From: Lojkania enalia
Taxonomy: Eukaryota > Ascomycota > Dothideomycetes > Pleosporales
Length of the DNA: 36,911 bases
NCBI GenBank assembly: GCA_010094045.1
Contig: ML986652.1
Location: 117,728 to 154,638 of the forward strand
Reading direction: 5' to 3'
The notes under the pieces are model-generated. The model searched no databases and had not been told where the DNA came from. It worked only from the letters and a program-made list of their open reading frames with translations. The position numbers and the translations under genes were made by a program. This document shows, piece after piece, positions 22,472-33,515 of this stretch. The stretch's first letter is position 1, and each line of letters opens with the position of its first letter.

Positions 22472-23251
22472 TATTATACCTTTAAAGAACCTAATAAGAA
22501 AAACTTTAGTAAACTTTTAGAAAGTTTTAATTATACTCTATTACTAACGTATCTTACTACTAAAAGTATCTTCTTAAACTATAGTAGTAATTTTACAGAT
22601 TAGCCGCGAAAAAGAGAGCTTTTAAAAGAGGAGTTTAATACTCTTCTAATATTGTTTAATCTATTAAAGTATAATAGCTATATTCTATTAGTATATAATT
22701 ATAATAAAAACCTATAATAACTTACTCCTAAGATAATAGTAATACTTTACTAGTATAGACTTTACTAGTATAAATACCTTATAAGCTAATTTAGTAGTAA
22801 ACTACTTTTAGAAAGACTTATTACCTATTAGAACGATTTTAGATTATACTATTCTTCAAGTATAAGATATTATATATTAATAATAGTAGAGTAGAGTAGT
22901 TAATATTAATAATTAAGGTTAATAGTATAAAGCTAAATTAAGGTTTATTAATAGATACCTAAAATATATACGTATTAAGAGCTAGTACTAAATTAGAATT
23001 ATAAAGTAAAGCTAGTAAAGTATTTAGATATATATTATAAGAATACTATAATAAAAAACTATAATAATTTACTATTTTATAGAACTAGTAGTATACTTTT
23101 TAGTAATAGTTTTTTATACTAAACTAACTAATATTTTATATTTATTTAGATGTGTATATATTTTATTATTACTTCTATCTAATCTATACTAATAGATAGT
23201 ATATATACTTATCGTATCAAGCCTAACACCCTACTACAACTCTTCTTCCTA
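22472..23251. other. Unassigned AT-rich stretch between Pogo-2 and Gypsy-A
   Basis: This 780-base stretch is among the most AT-rich of the window. All frames are broken by many stops, and I found no match to the other elements here, no inverted repeat pair and no LTR-like end. It may be an older transposon eroded beyond recognition, or the continuation of whatever lies at 20279-20618. Confidence 0.4.
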
Positions 23252-23256
23252 CTATA
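23252..23256. repeat. Left target-site duplication of Gypsy-A (CTATA)
   Basis: CTATA precedes the left LTR and recurs at 35911-35915. The sequence is AT-rich, so the match alone is weaker than GATTA or TAATC, but it agrees with equal 279-bp LTRs. Confidence 0.8.
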
Positions 23257-23535
23257 TATAACGATGCAAAGAAATCGTTCCACGAAAAGCTTCATATATA
23301 ACCTTATCCTAAAGATTTTCGCTTATCTTATCCTACCCCTAGTTCTACCCCTTTTCCCTTCCGTATATAGTTGTACACTCCCTTATAAGTAGCTTAGTAG
23401 TTCTTCTATATTCTTTCGTATAAGGCCTATAGGTGTTAATAGAATTCCTAGGTCCCTAAACCCCTATATACTCCTATATACCTCTAAGTAGATTTATACC
23501 ACATTCAGACCTATTATCTTACCTACGCTATTATA
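23257..23535 (+). repeat. Gypsy-A 5' LTR
   Basis: This 279-bp repeat starts tataacgatgcaaag (TG-to-TA) and ends cgctattata. It is aligned without net indels to 35632-35910, and differences are mostly transitions. Confidence 0.93.
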
Positions 23536-23829
23536 TTATATAGAAGAATTTAATACTACTAGTAATAGCCTCTTTAATAATATTGCATCGATTATTTATT
23601 TAACTATATTTAAGTTTAAAATATATCGGATTTAGTTTAGGTTATAATACTTATATACTATTACATCAAATTATTTAGTTATCTAGATAGGATCTTAGAG
23701 ATCTTCTATTAACCGAAGCTTTTAGGTTTAGAACTTTCTATCCCCTATGATTAGGATTGCTTTTAGAAAAGCTGCGTAGAGTGCGCCTAGGTAGAAACTC
23801 GGAGACTACTAATAACCTATTAGAATTAG

Positions 23830-25130
23830 AGGTAACCGCTAATATCTAACTATAATTTACCTTCTAATTCTTATACTAGAACCGATATACGCGTAAGTTA
23901 TAGTAAGAGTAAACTTCTATCTACGCGTGTAGAACAACTATTACCTCCTATAAGGGGCCCTACGACAGGCGGACCCCTCTCTATAAGGCCTATAATAAAG
24001 AACCTATCTAATTTAAAAGGAAATTAGAGTAAATTAACCCTTAAGGAATAAATTATAATTTTATAAGAGGAGATCGCACGCTTAATATAATAGAGAACTA
24101 TTAATCCTAATTAACCTCTATAAACCACTAAATTAGAACTAATAATACGTTAAGAAACTTTTACGACTCCCCTAGTAAGAAACCTCTTAGCTACCTCTAA
24201 ACCCCTTTAAGCCTACCTTATTAAATACACGTCTAAGATCGAAAGCCTTATAAATAGCAGTAAACCTATATTTAAATAATAGCGAGCCTCAATCCTAGAC
24301 CAACTTAAGATTAATATAGATTACTATTAGATAGAGCGTATATATATAGCGTTAGTATAAGAATATATCTCTAATACTGCGAAAGGGTATCTAGAGCTAA
24401 AATACCTAGCTGAATTAGACTAGTATTAGTTTAAGAATACTAAAGAAATAATTTTACTTCTACAATCGTATTTTATTATAGGTAATAAAGAGATAGAGGC
24501 GCGATAAGCGTTTCAGGTCCTAAGGATAAATAAGGGAGAAGTATTCCTAACTTTTAAAGCTCGCTTTATTAGTACAGCTATTAGAGAATCCGTATCCTAA
24601 TCTAAGTAGTTCTTCTACCTATAGGATAAGATTCTCCCCAGCCTGAGGATACTAAATCTTAGCTTTAAGCTCATATAGAAAGGCTCCTTTAATACTATAG
24701 TCGCCTACTTAACAGCCTATAATATAGAAAGGAGGAGCGTTCCTAACCTTCTAGAACGAACTATTAATCTATAGGTTGTAGCTAAAACAAATTTAGATTG
24801 GTACTAGAAGGCTTCTAAGAGTTTATCTAAGGTAACCTACAATCTAATACTACCCTAATCCACCCTAGTATTAACACCTCGTTCTACTATAATTACTCTT
24901 TAACTACCTAGTAAGACTCCTACACCTAAAAGGTATACTACTCTAGATAATTACTATAACTATAGTAAACCAGAATACTTTATAAACGAATATATAGTCC
25001 TTAAAGTATAAGAGATAGAGGTTAAATAAGAGAAGATTAAAGAAGAAGAGTTCTTAAACGTAAGTAAGTACTACCTAGATAGTTCTTGGGTAAGAAATAG
25101 AGACACCTAGAAAAACTCTCTATCTTAAAT
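23830..25130 (+). pseudogene. Gypsy-A gag pseudogene
   Basis: The plus-strand frame reads as a fungal Ty3 Gag. A helical capsid-like region at about 24290-24780 includes blocks such as GYLELKYLAELDQY and FLTFKARFISTAI. A CCHC zinc knuckle at 24952-24993 follows, with all four ligands changed to Tyr (tac, tat, tac, tat at exact C-x2-C-x4-H-x4-C spacing). Acidic Lys/Glu-rich residues follow to about 25130. The 5' end is uncertain: an ATG near 23747 is possible but unsupported by homology I can see. Stops are spread throughout. Confidence 0.75.
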
Positions 25131-25199
25131 TTAAGTAAGTATAACTTATTAAATATTAATTTATTATATTTGTTTAGAGGAAAGTACTTTTAAATCTCT

Positions 25200-28058
25200 A
25201 CTATTCTATATTTAAAAAGCGTTAGTATACAACTAAACGCTCTTGTTAATATTAGCGCCTAAGGCTTCCTATTCCTTAATTCTATAGTAGTTAGATTACT
25301 CTTCTAAGCCCTATATATATTAATACAGTACTTACCCTTTAAAATTACTATTAAAGGTTTTTAGGACCGAATCTAAACCCTAGTTAATTAGTATATTTAC
25401 TTACACCTATAAATTAATAGGAGAACTATCCGAAACTACCTATTTATTATTATAGATCTAGGTACTTAAAATTGTATTATTAGTATTAAATAGTTATATT
25501 GTTTTTAACTCTAGCTAGATATAGATAAGAATTAGATTATATAGCCCTCTAAGTATCTTACTACTTATAATCCTTCACCTCCTCTTCTTATATAATTAAC
25601 TTAGCTAGTACGCGATAAAGAGGTAGAGCTAGATATTCAGCGATACAACGCTCTATAGGAAAAGAACTAGTATTAGTAGTCCCGCAGTCTAACTATCTAT
25701 TATATTAAGAGTCTACTAAAACTACTAAAACTATATTAATCTCTTATAGCCTATAGTTTAAATAAGCTCGGAGCTCTCGTACGCCTATATATAACAAAGT
25801 TTAAACCCGATCTAAAGAAAGTCTATTCTCCTATTATTACTCTTATCTTAGCTAATACTTTCTACTTTAATATAAAGAGAAAAGAGAAAAAGTTTTTCTC
25901 TACGTCTTTATATAAAATCGAGCGGCTAATTAAAGATAAGTAAGCCCTAGAACTAGAAGACAAGGCTGAAAATAAAGTACTAGTAAATCTCTAATTACCA
26001 TCTAAATACTATAGATATTAGGATATATTTAGTAAAACTGCAGCTTATTAATTACTAGAATACTACCTTTATAATTATAAAATTGTCCTTATAGAACTTC
26101 TCTCTAATAGTTACAGCCCGTTATATAAGTAGAATATTAAGAAGCTGGAGGTAACTAAGAAGTATATTATAGATAATCTATAGAATAGGTATATTAAGTA
26201 GAGTCGGAGCTCTTTTACATCTCTAATCCTTTATATCTATAAACCTAATAGCGACTTATATATCTATATAAATTATTATAAACTTAATATTCTTACCTAT
26301 AAGAATATATATCTAATACCGCGTATAGATAAACTCTTATCTAGGCCTACTAAAGTAGCAATTTTTACTAAGTTTAATATTCACGCGGCCTTTAATAAGA
26401 TTAGAATAGACTCTAATTCTAAGGAATATATTACCTTTCAGACTTAATACGGAACTTACAAGTATAAAGTTCTACCTTTTAGATTATATAACAGCCTAGC
26501 AACTTACCAGCGTTATATAAATAACGTACTAATTAACTACCTAGATAACTTCTATATCGCTTATCTAGACAATATCCTTATCTACTCTAAAGATAAGGCG
26601 ACATATACTATCTACGTTAAGAAAGTTCTTAAGAGATTATATTAAGCAGGGTTATAAGTTAATATTAAGAAGAGTAAATTCTATATTACCCGAACTAAAT
26701 ACCTTAGCTATATCCTCTTAAATAAAGGCCTTAAGGTTAATCTAGAGAAGGTAGAAGTACTGCGTAACTAGCAGCTACCTACTACTATAACGGGTGTAAA
26801 ATTCTTCTTAGGTTTTACTAGATTCTACTAACAGTTTGTACTAGAATTCTCGCGTGTTATAAAGCTAATTATTATACTATAGAGCCCTATAACTTCTTTT
26901 ATATAGACTTTAGAATGTAATATTACCTTTAAGAAATTAAAGTCAGCTCTATTAAGTATACCTACTCTCTACTACTTTAACCCTACGTTAGAAATAAAAA
27001 TGGAAACTAATACCTCTAATATAGTAGTTATAGGAGTACTGTTATAGAAATATCCTAACGGAAAATAGTACTCTATAGCGTTCTATAGTAAGGTTCTATC
27101 CGGTTTAGAACTAAACTAGAAGATCTATAATAAAAAACTATTCGCAATCGTTACTGCGTTTAAGTAATAGAGGGTAGAACTTACTTTAGTAGCTACTAGG
27201 ACTCTAGTATACACCGATTATTACTCACTCGAATATTTTATAACTATAAAGATACTTAATACTTATTAAGTTTATTAGACCGAGGAATTAGCTTAGTATT
27301 AGTTCCGAATCGAGTATACTCTAGATAAGAATAATACTAGAATAGATATCTTCAGTTGTTATAAATAAGATATAGAAAACTTAAAAGCGGCTTAAACTAA
27401 TAACTAGTTAAGAGTTCTACTTAAACCGCATTAACTTCACCCCTAAATTAATGCCGAATTAGCCTAGTCTTATATTATCTAAACAATAACTTAAGCGGCT
27501 ATACTAAATATTATTAAAGGCTAAGAGTAGGTTATATTACTAGACTCTCTGGAGTTGATTAATATATTACTATAAGAAAACTAAGCCTCCTTTACGTAGG
27601 AGCGTATACTTTTATCCTATAAGTATTAGATAGAGAATAGACTACTTCTCTACGATAATTGCTTATATATCCTATTAGATTCAGGCCTTTACACGCGACT
27701 TATATAAGAGGCTTATAACTAAGTATTCTCCGCACACCTAAGCGCTACTAAAACCTATTAGTTACTATCCTAGAAGTACTACTAGAAGGGTATAGAAGCT
27801 ACTTACAAACGATATATACGGAATTACATCTTATACTATAAAGCTTATCTGATATAAACCTAAACCCTAGGTTTTATCTATCTACTTTCTATACTAAATT
27901 AACTAATATAGTATCTATATATTAACTTTAAAGATTTTTCTATAGATAAGTCTAGATATAATTAGATTATAGTGGTAATTAATCGCCTATCTAAATAAGC
28001 TGTATCTATTCTCTACTATCGTATAATTAACGCACGGGGAATAGCCGAATTATTTATT
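25200..28058 (+). pseudogene. Gypsy-A pol, upstream part: protease, reverse transcriptase, RNase H, integrase N-terminus
   Basis: After a protease-like segment (about 25230-25500), the reverse transcriptase spans about 26040-26620 (LPFRLYNSLATYQ block; YLDD read as YLDN, Asn codon at 26571-26573). RNase H follows, with the DAS-type box read as METNTSN (about 27000) and YDKEL read as YNKKL (about 27127-27140), both G-to-A losses. The integrase HHCC region (KTYQLLS, KYY, then a C-x2-C remnant) is at about 27740-27860. D1 of the integrase core is changed to Asn (AAC at 27924-27926). The frame stops at Copia-B2, whose TTATT duplication cuts an ELFI motif. Confidence 0.87.
28054..28058. repeat. 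Left target-site duplication of Copia-B2 (TTATT)
   Basis: TTATT repeats at 33516-33520. Removing one copy and the element joins the ELFI codons to the downstream VYRF region of the integrase in frame. Confidence 0.9.
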
Positions 28059-28258
28059 TATTACGGCTATATAAAAGCACCTAGACTAGTTGACTAGAAG
28101 GCAGCTTTACTATTTACTACAGCTAGGGGAGTATATTATAGCTAAACTATTTATAGTTAGCCCCTTAACAGGTCTAGAAATATATATATAGTATATCTCG
28201 TATTTCTAGTTAATAGATGCAGTTTTCTAATTCTTATTAGAGCTAGCTAGCTCTAATA
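28059..28258 (+). repeat. Copia-B2 5' LTR with captured 75-bp unit
   Basis: The captured unit is 28059-28133, after which the ordinary LTR starts (tattatagctaaac at 28134). The LTR ends ctctaata at 28258. Confidence 0.92.
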
Positions 28259-28271
28259 GTTATAAGCCCGG
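28259..28271 (+). other. Copia-B2 primer-binding site, initiator tRNA-Met anticodon-arm type
   Basis: gttataagcccgg, identical to 13208-13220, directly follows the LTR. Confidence 0.78.
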
Positions 28272-28461
28272 AAGCTTTTTAACTACTGCTACATTCTATA
28301 TAGATAGACTAGAGCTAATTAATATAGGCTTAGTTAATTATATCTTATTTATTAAGACCTTAATCACCTTAACGTTGCTAAGCTAGCTAGAAAGCTAGAG
28401 AGTTTAGAACTAGTTGTAGTAGAGACTTTAACAGATCAACGCGATATAGTATATTAAAAAG

Positions 28462-31400
28462 ATAATAGAATTAGACCTACTTATTACTAAGGCTACGGTT
28501 ATTCTTAACAAGCTAGAATACTAGACGTAGTAGCTGTTTCTACGGAAGGACAGCACAGACCAGAACTAGCTCTAGAAATATGTAGACCTAGACCTTAGTA
28601 AGAAGCTAGTCCTTCGACTAGACGCTAAGAAGCCGATTAAGAAACAGTTCGGAGATTTCTACAGGATAGATAGTAATACTAAGGTAGTAGATGCTGAAGT
28701 AGATATTATAGATCTAACTAATCAAGAATTAGTAAGATATAAAGCCTGGTATAAGATGTATAGCTATAGTAAGGCGCGGTAGCTGTAGAAAGAGAAAGCT
28801 CTTAAGGAATTCACGCAGGAGATATCAAGGACGATAGTAGTTTAATATATCTATCTAATTGCAAACTGTAAGACTGTATATAATTAACTATAGACCCTTA
28901 AAAAGTATTTCTATCTAAGTAAAACTAAGCGTAATATACAGCTACAGGCTCGATACTAGACGTTTAAGATATAACTAAGAAAGGGGAACCTGGATACCTA
29001 GTTTAAAGATTAGCTTAAAACGACGCGTGTTATAAGCTTAGCAAGTATATTAGAAGTATAGGGGAATTAAACTTAGTAGGACTTTATTCTCGCAGTTAAA
29101 AGCTTAGATAATAGCTAGGCAGCAAATAAGCTATTACTGCTTATTAAGTCTAAAGCAGACGATAAGCTATATATAAGTATCTCAGACCTGGTAGCGTAGT
29201 ATACATTATACTATCGTCGTACTAGACTAGTTATATTAGAGCTAGGGACGTTCGCGACGCTTAGTATTATACTATAGTAATTATAGTAGTCGTAATAGAC
29301 TAATAGTAGCTAGAAACCTTAGTAATTAAAATAGATAGTCTACCTCTATAAAGATAGTTATAAATTTAAGTAGTATCTATATATTAACTTAGCGCTGCGT
29401 CTATTAGGCTGGCAGCTAGATTAAGATATTAAGTAGAGATTCTAAAAGCTTAGGACATTAAAGTCTTCTAGGTTAAAGGTACTCTATAATACTAAGAAAC
29501 GACTAGTAGTAGAATTAGTAGAGTCAGCAGGCTCTATAGGCTCTACAATAATCTTAGCGCTAGTATTAAGTATAATAAAAAGATGGGACAACGGGTGTTA
29601 ACTATTAGAACTAGCTGCGACAGCAGCTCTAAACTTAAATCGATTAGTAAGCTCTATAGTAACTTTAACTCTATAGCTTAGAGCTGTGCAGGCTAAATAG
29701 TATTAGTATTAGCTATTACTGCTTAATAGATAGATTATAAACCCTAGCTTAAATACCCATATTACTAATAGTAAGTCTTATAGCTGGAGAACGATACAGC
29801 AGCCTAGACTAGACGACTATATATATATAGGGGGACAGCTGCTACTAATTTAAAAATAAAGAGAAGTCTAGCTATAGGTACAGACGCCTGCTAGAATTAA
29901 GACTATCTTACTCTTATATATAGTATATATCCTAGAGATGTTTACAAGCGTAGTTAGTCTCTTATACTATAGTATAATAGAGATCTATTTTAACTCAGAA
30001 CGAGACTATCTATATTAGATAGATCCGTCGAATATTATATATTATCTCAGGCGCACGTCCAGGTATTAGCTAATAGATATAGAGGATAGTATACAACCAT
30101 CTCTATTAGTATATATAGTATAGTATAGACTAAGGCCTTTCTACGCAGCTCGTAAGCAGCTAGAACTTATACCTATATAAGCTTACAGGGTATTTAGCTA
30201 TACTAGCTAGAAGGCAGTTACTTATCTACCTGTTTATATTAACGGGCTTAAGTTAATTAAGTAATAGTAGGGGGTAAAATAGCAGTAGTAGTAGGGGGTG
30301 CAGAAGCAGCAGCAGTAGAGAAATCAAGCTCTAAAGTAGACAGAATACGCCGTCTACATCTAGTCTAAGCTCTATAAGATAGTAAGTAGAAGAGCTCCTT
30401 AAGAACTAGCCTAGAGACTATTCGAGAGACTAGAGATAGATTTAGTCTAGATACGCGATTAGTTAGAACGCTACTATAATAGAGACCTCTAGATATTCTA
30501 TATAGTCTACTAGTATAGTAGATAGTATAAGGCCTACTACCTGCTAAATAAAAATATAATAACGCTATAATATATAATATAGAGATTACTAGTTAAACTT
30601 AAAGCTTAATTTAACGTGTAGGTTAAAGCTATTAGGCTTAATAATAAGCGCAGATATTCTAAGATGCTTAACATCTTTAAGGACCTAAGAATCTCAGTAG
30701 AACTACAAGCAGAGTACACTAAGGAGTAGAATAGTCTAATAAAGAGAGTAGGGCAGTCGCTAGTCGTATAGGGAAGAGCTATAAGGATAGACGCAGGGCT
30801 ACTAATAGAGGTATTAAACGAGTACCTGCTCTTAGTAGTCTATCTCCTCAATTATACGCCGACCGAAGCTCTAGACTAGTATACCCTATATAAGGTAGTA
30901 CGCGGAACTAGACCGTTAGTAGCTTATCTTAGTATGTTAGGAGCTAAGATATATATCCTAAATTATTACCTATATTAGAGAGAGAAGCTGCAATCTCGCG
31001 CGCTAATCAGACGCCTTATAGAATATAACTCTACAAATATCTATCGCATCTGGATGCTAGAGCTAGATAGAGTTATTAGGACTAGAGATATTATCCTACT
31101 ACCTGCAGAATCGTATAAAGATCTTATCTTTCTAGATAAGTAGACGCTGCGTCTAGTAGCCGCAGTACTTAATATTAAGGAGAGCTATAAGCTGAATAAT
31201 ATAGAGCTTGAATAGATGCTAGATTAATCAACAGCTTAATCGCGTAAGAAGACGCTAGACGATAAGCTCGAGTAGTAGATTAAGGAGTAGCTTAAGCAGG
31301 AGCTAGGTTAGCAATAATTAAGTAAGCCAGCTAGAGTAGAGTATTTAGTAGTTAGCAGTATTATAACGCTAGAAGACACCCTAGAACCGCGCAGTTAAGA

Positions 31401-33303
31401 TAATCGCGACGAGCATCTAGAAGTAATAACTAGCCTCTTTAAGGGCTAGTATTAGATTAAACTAGAAGTAGAGGCTCTAGACCAATAATTAAATAATGCG
31501 AATAGACGCGACAAAATTAGCAGTTAGCTTAATACTAGAAATATTATAAAGACTAGAACTCGTAGAATACCCTATATATACTATACAGCGTTTATAGAAG
31601 CGTTATAGTAGAAGACAAGTAGTAATATACTAGCTGATCAGCCTAAGATTAGTCTATATAGAAATTAGCTACTACCTCTACCAAAGCGATAGAAATAGCT
31701 TAAGAGGCATCTATTTAAAATTAAATTTAAAAAAGTAGTAGCAGTAGAGCTTTAGAGCTGCTATAGTAAGAGCTGTCTAGTTTATACAACAGAAACTAGA
31801 GCCAGTATACAGCTAGAGATTAAGCTTCTACTACTAATATAGGTATTTGCATACAAATTCGATGAGGATAGATATCTATATAAGTTTAAAGCTAGGCTAG
31901 TTATTAGAGAAGACCTATAATAGGACTAAGGAGATATATATACAGCTACTCTAGTAGTACGAGTATTCCGATTCCTAGTCGCTCTAGCAGCAGCTTTTAG
32001 ACTATACGCCTATTAATATAATATTACCAACACTTTCTTAAATACACCGCTAGATAGACTAATATATACCTATACGCTAGAAGGATTCACGTAGGAGCTA
32101 GGTGAGCTGCTAAAGATAAGGAAAGCTCTCTATAGCCTGAGAGATGCTCCTCTACTCTAGTATAAGTACTTTAAGAACTCGCTGCTTAAGCTAGGACTAC
32201 AGCTAATCTAGGAGGTCCTATATCTATTTAGAAGTAAGAGCCTAATAGTATTCTTCTACGTTAACAATATAATTGTTCTAGTCTATCTAGACTACCTTAC
32301 TATATATCAGTAATTTAAAGTAGGCTTAAAATTATAGTATAAGTTATACTTACTTAGATAGCTTAGGTAGTTTCTAAGAATTAGAATAGTTTAAGACTGG
32401 GATGCAGGTAGAATCTAGCTTAGTTAAGACTCGTTTATTAATAAGGTCGCAGCTAAGTATAGACTACAGAAGTAGGGGTAGAGAAGCTATCCTACGGTAC
32501 CTCTAGTCGATAACTACCTAGTATTAAGCATAGAGAAGCTAAACTATTAGAGAACTAGATATTATTAGCAGCTAGTTAGATCCCTAAGATATCTAGCAGT
32601 CTACACGCACCTAGATATCTTAAGAACTTATTTAGTTCTAGTAACCTATCTTAAGAATCTAAAATAGAGTTATATTCGAGTAGTAGAGCACGTTTAGAGA
32701 TATATAATTAGTATAAGAGGGCTAGGCTTATAAGTATCTAAACTAGATTAAGAAAATACAATCTACCTTAACAATAAGCGCAAGCTACTATTCTATAGAG
32801 TATTAGACGCAGTATTCGCGGATAATTAGAAGATGTATTACAGCTCGCAGGGCTATTTATTTAAGCTCTATAGCCTGCCTATTAACTAGAAAGCGATAAT
32901 ACAGCGCTCGGTTACTAAGTCGACGACTGAGGCTAAGCTGCTAGCTCTATCTATAGCAGGCAGCGAGCTGTAATAGTAGACTAGGGTCTTTAATTATATA
33001 GGGTTTAGTATAGAGATAGTCCCCACGCTATTTTGTGACAATTAGCAGATAGTAGGTATTACTACTAAAGCAGTAGATAGACTACAGACTAGGTTACATT
33101 ATATAGACACTTATCAGATATAGATTTGATAAGAAGTTGAAGCAGGAAGGTTATAGGTTAGCTAGAAGCCGACGAACTAGATGCTAGCAGATAGTTTTAT
33201 AAAGGTACTGCCTAAGCAGAAGCACTTTACCTTTTTAAAGCAGCTCGGTCTTATAGAGGTACCTAGACTAGTTGACTAGAAGGTAGCTTTGCTATTTACT
33301 ACA
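28462..33303 (+). pseudogene. Copia-B2 gag-pol polyprotein pseudogene
   Basis: It is co-linear with the Copia-B1 polyprotein. The start codon is ATA (28462-28464) where Copia-B1 has ATG. In the KEQNSLI box the next catalytic-type Glu is Lys (about 30727-30755), whereas Copia-B1 keeps it. The RT box is FYVNN at about 32265-32280. RNase H keeps CDN (tgtgacaat, about 33036-33044) but the next Gln is a stop; Copia-B1 shows the reverse. A short extra repeat of AGT/AGG-rich codons near 30270-30310 lengthens the acidic/Gln-rich linker before integrase. The two copies therefore decayed independently after insertion. Confidence 0.9.
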
Positions 33304-33315
33304 GCTAGGGGGGTA
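33304..33315 (+). other. Copia-B2 outer polypurine tract
   Basis: gctaggggggta precedes the long LTR. A second tract, gcttggggggta, lies inside the LTR at 33379-33390. Confidence 0.82.
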
Positions 33316-33515
33316 TATTATAGCTATATAAAGGTACCTAAACTAGTTAACTAGAAGGCAGCTTTACTATTTACTGCAGCTTGGGGGGTATATTATAGCT
33401 AAGCTATTTATAGTTAGCTCTTTAACAGGTTTAGGGATATATATATAGTATGTCTCGCATTTCTAGTTAATAGACGCAGTTTTCCAATTTTTATTAGAGC
33501 TAGCTAGCTCTAATA
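33316..33515 (+). repeat. Copia-B2 3' LTR with captured 75-bp unit
   Basis: The unit spans 33316-33390: tattatagctatata, then about 60 bp copied from the coding end at 33257-33315, including the polypurine tract. The ordinary LTR restarts at 33391. It ends ctctaata and is followed by TTATT. Confidence 0.92.

Larger units (their letters stand above)
28059..33515 (+). mobile_element. Copia-B2, full-length Ty1/Copia retrotransposon (long-LTR form)
   Basis: This 5457-bp element has two 200-bp LTRs (28059-28258 and 33316-33515) and a TTATT duplication, inside the Gypsy-A integrase gene in the same orientation. It aligns with Copia-B1 over its whole length. Both of its LTRs carry a 75-bp unit absent from Copia-B1, made of the LTR start, a copy of the 3' end of the coding region, and a second polypurine tract. 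Confidence 0.95.

Noticed and set aside
28059..28133. Tandem insertion of two Copia-B elements or a solo LTR at 28059
   Set aside because: Both LTRs have the same 75-bp unit and equal 200-bp length, and TTATT flanks the whole, so it is one element with longer LTRs.
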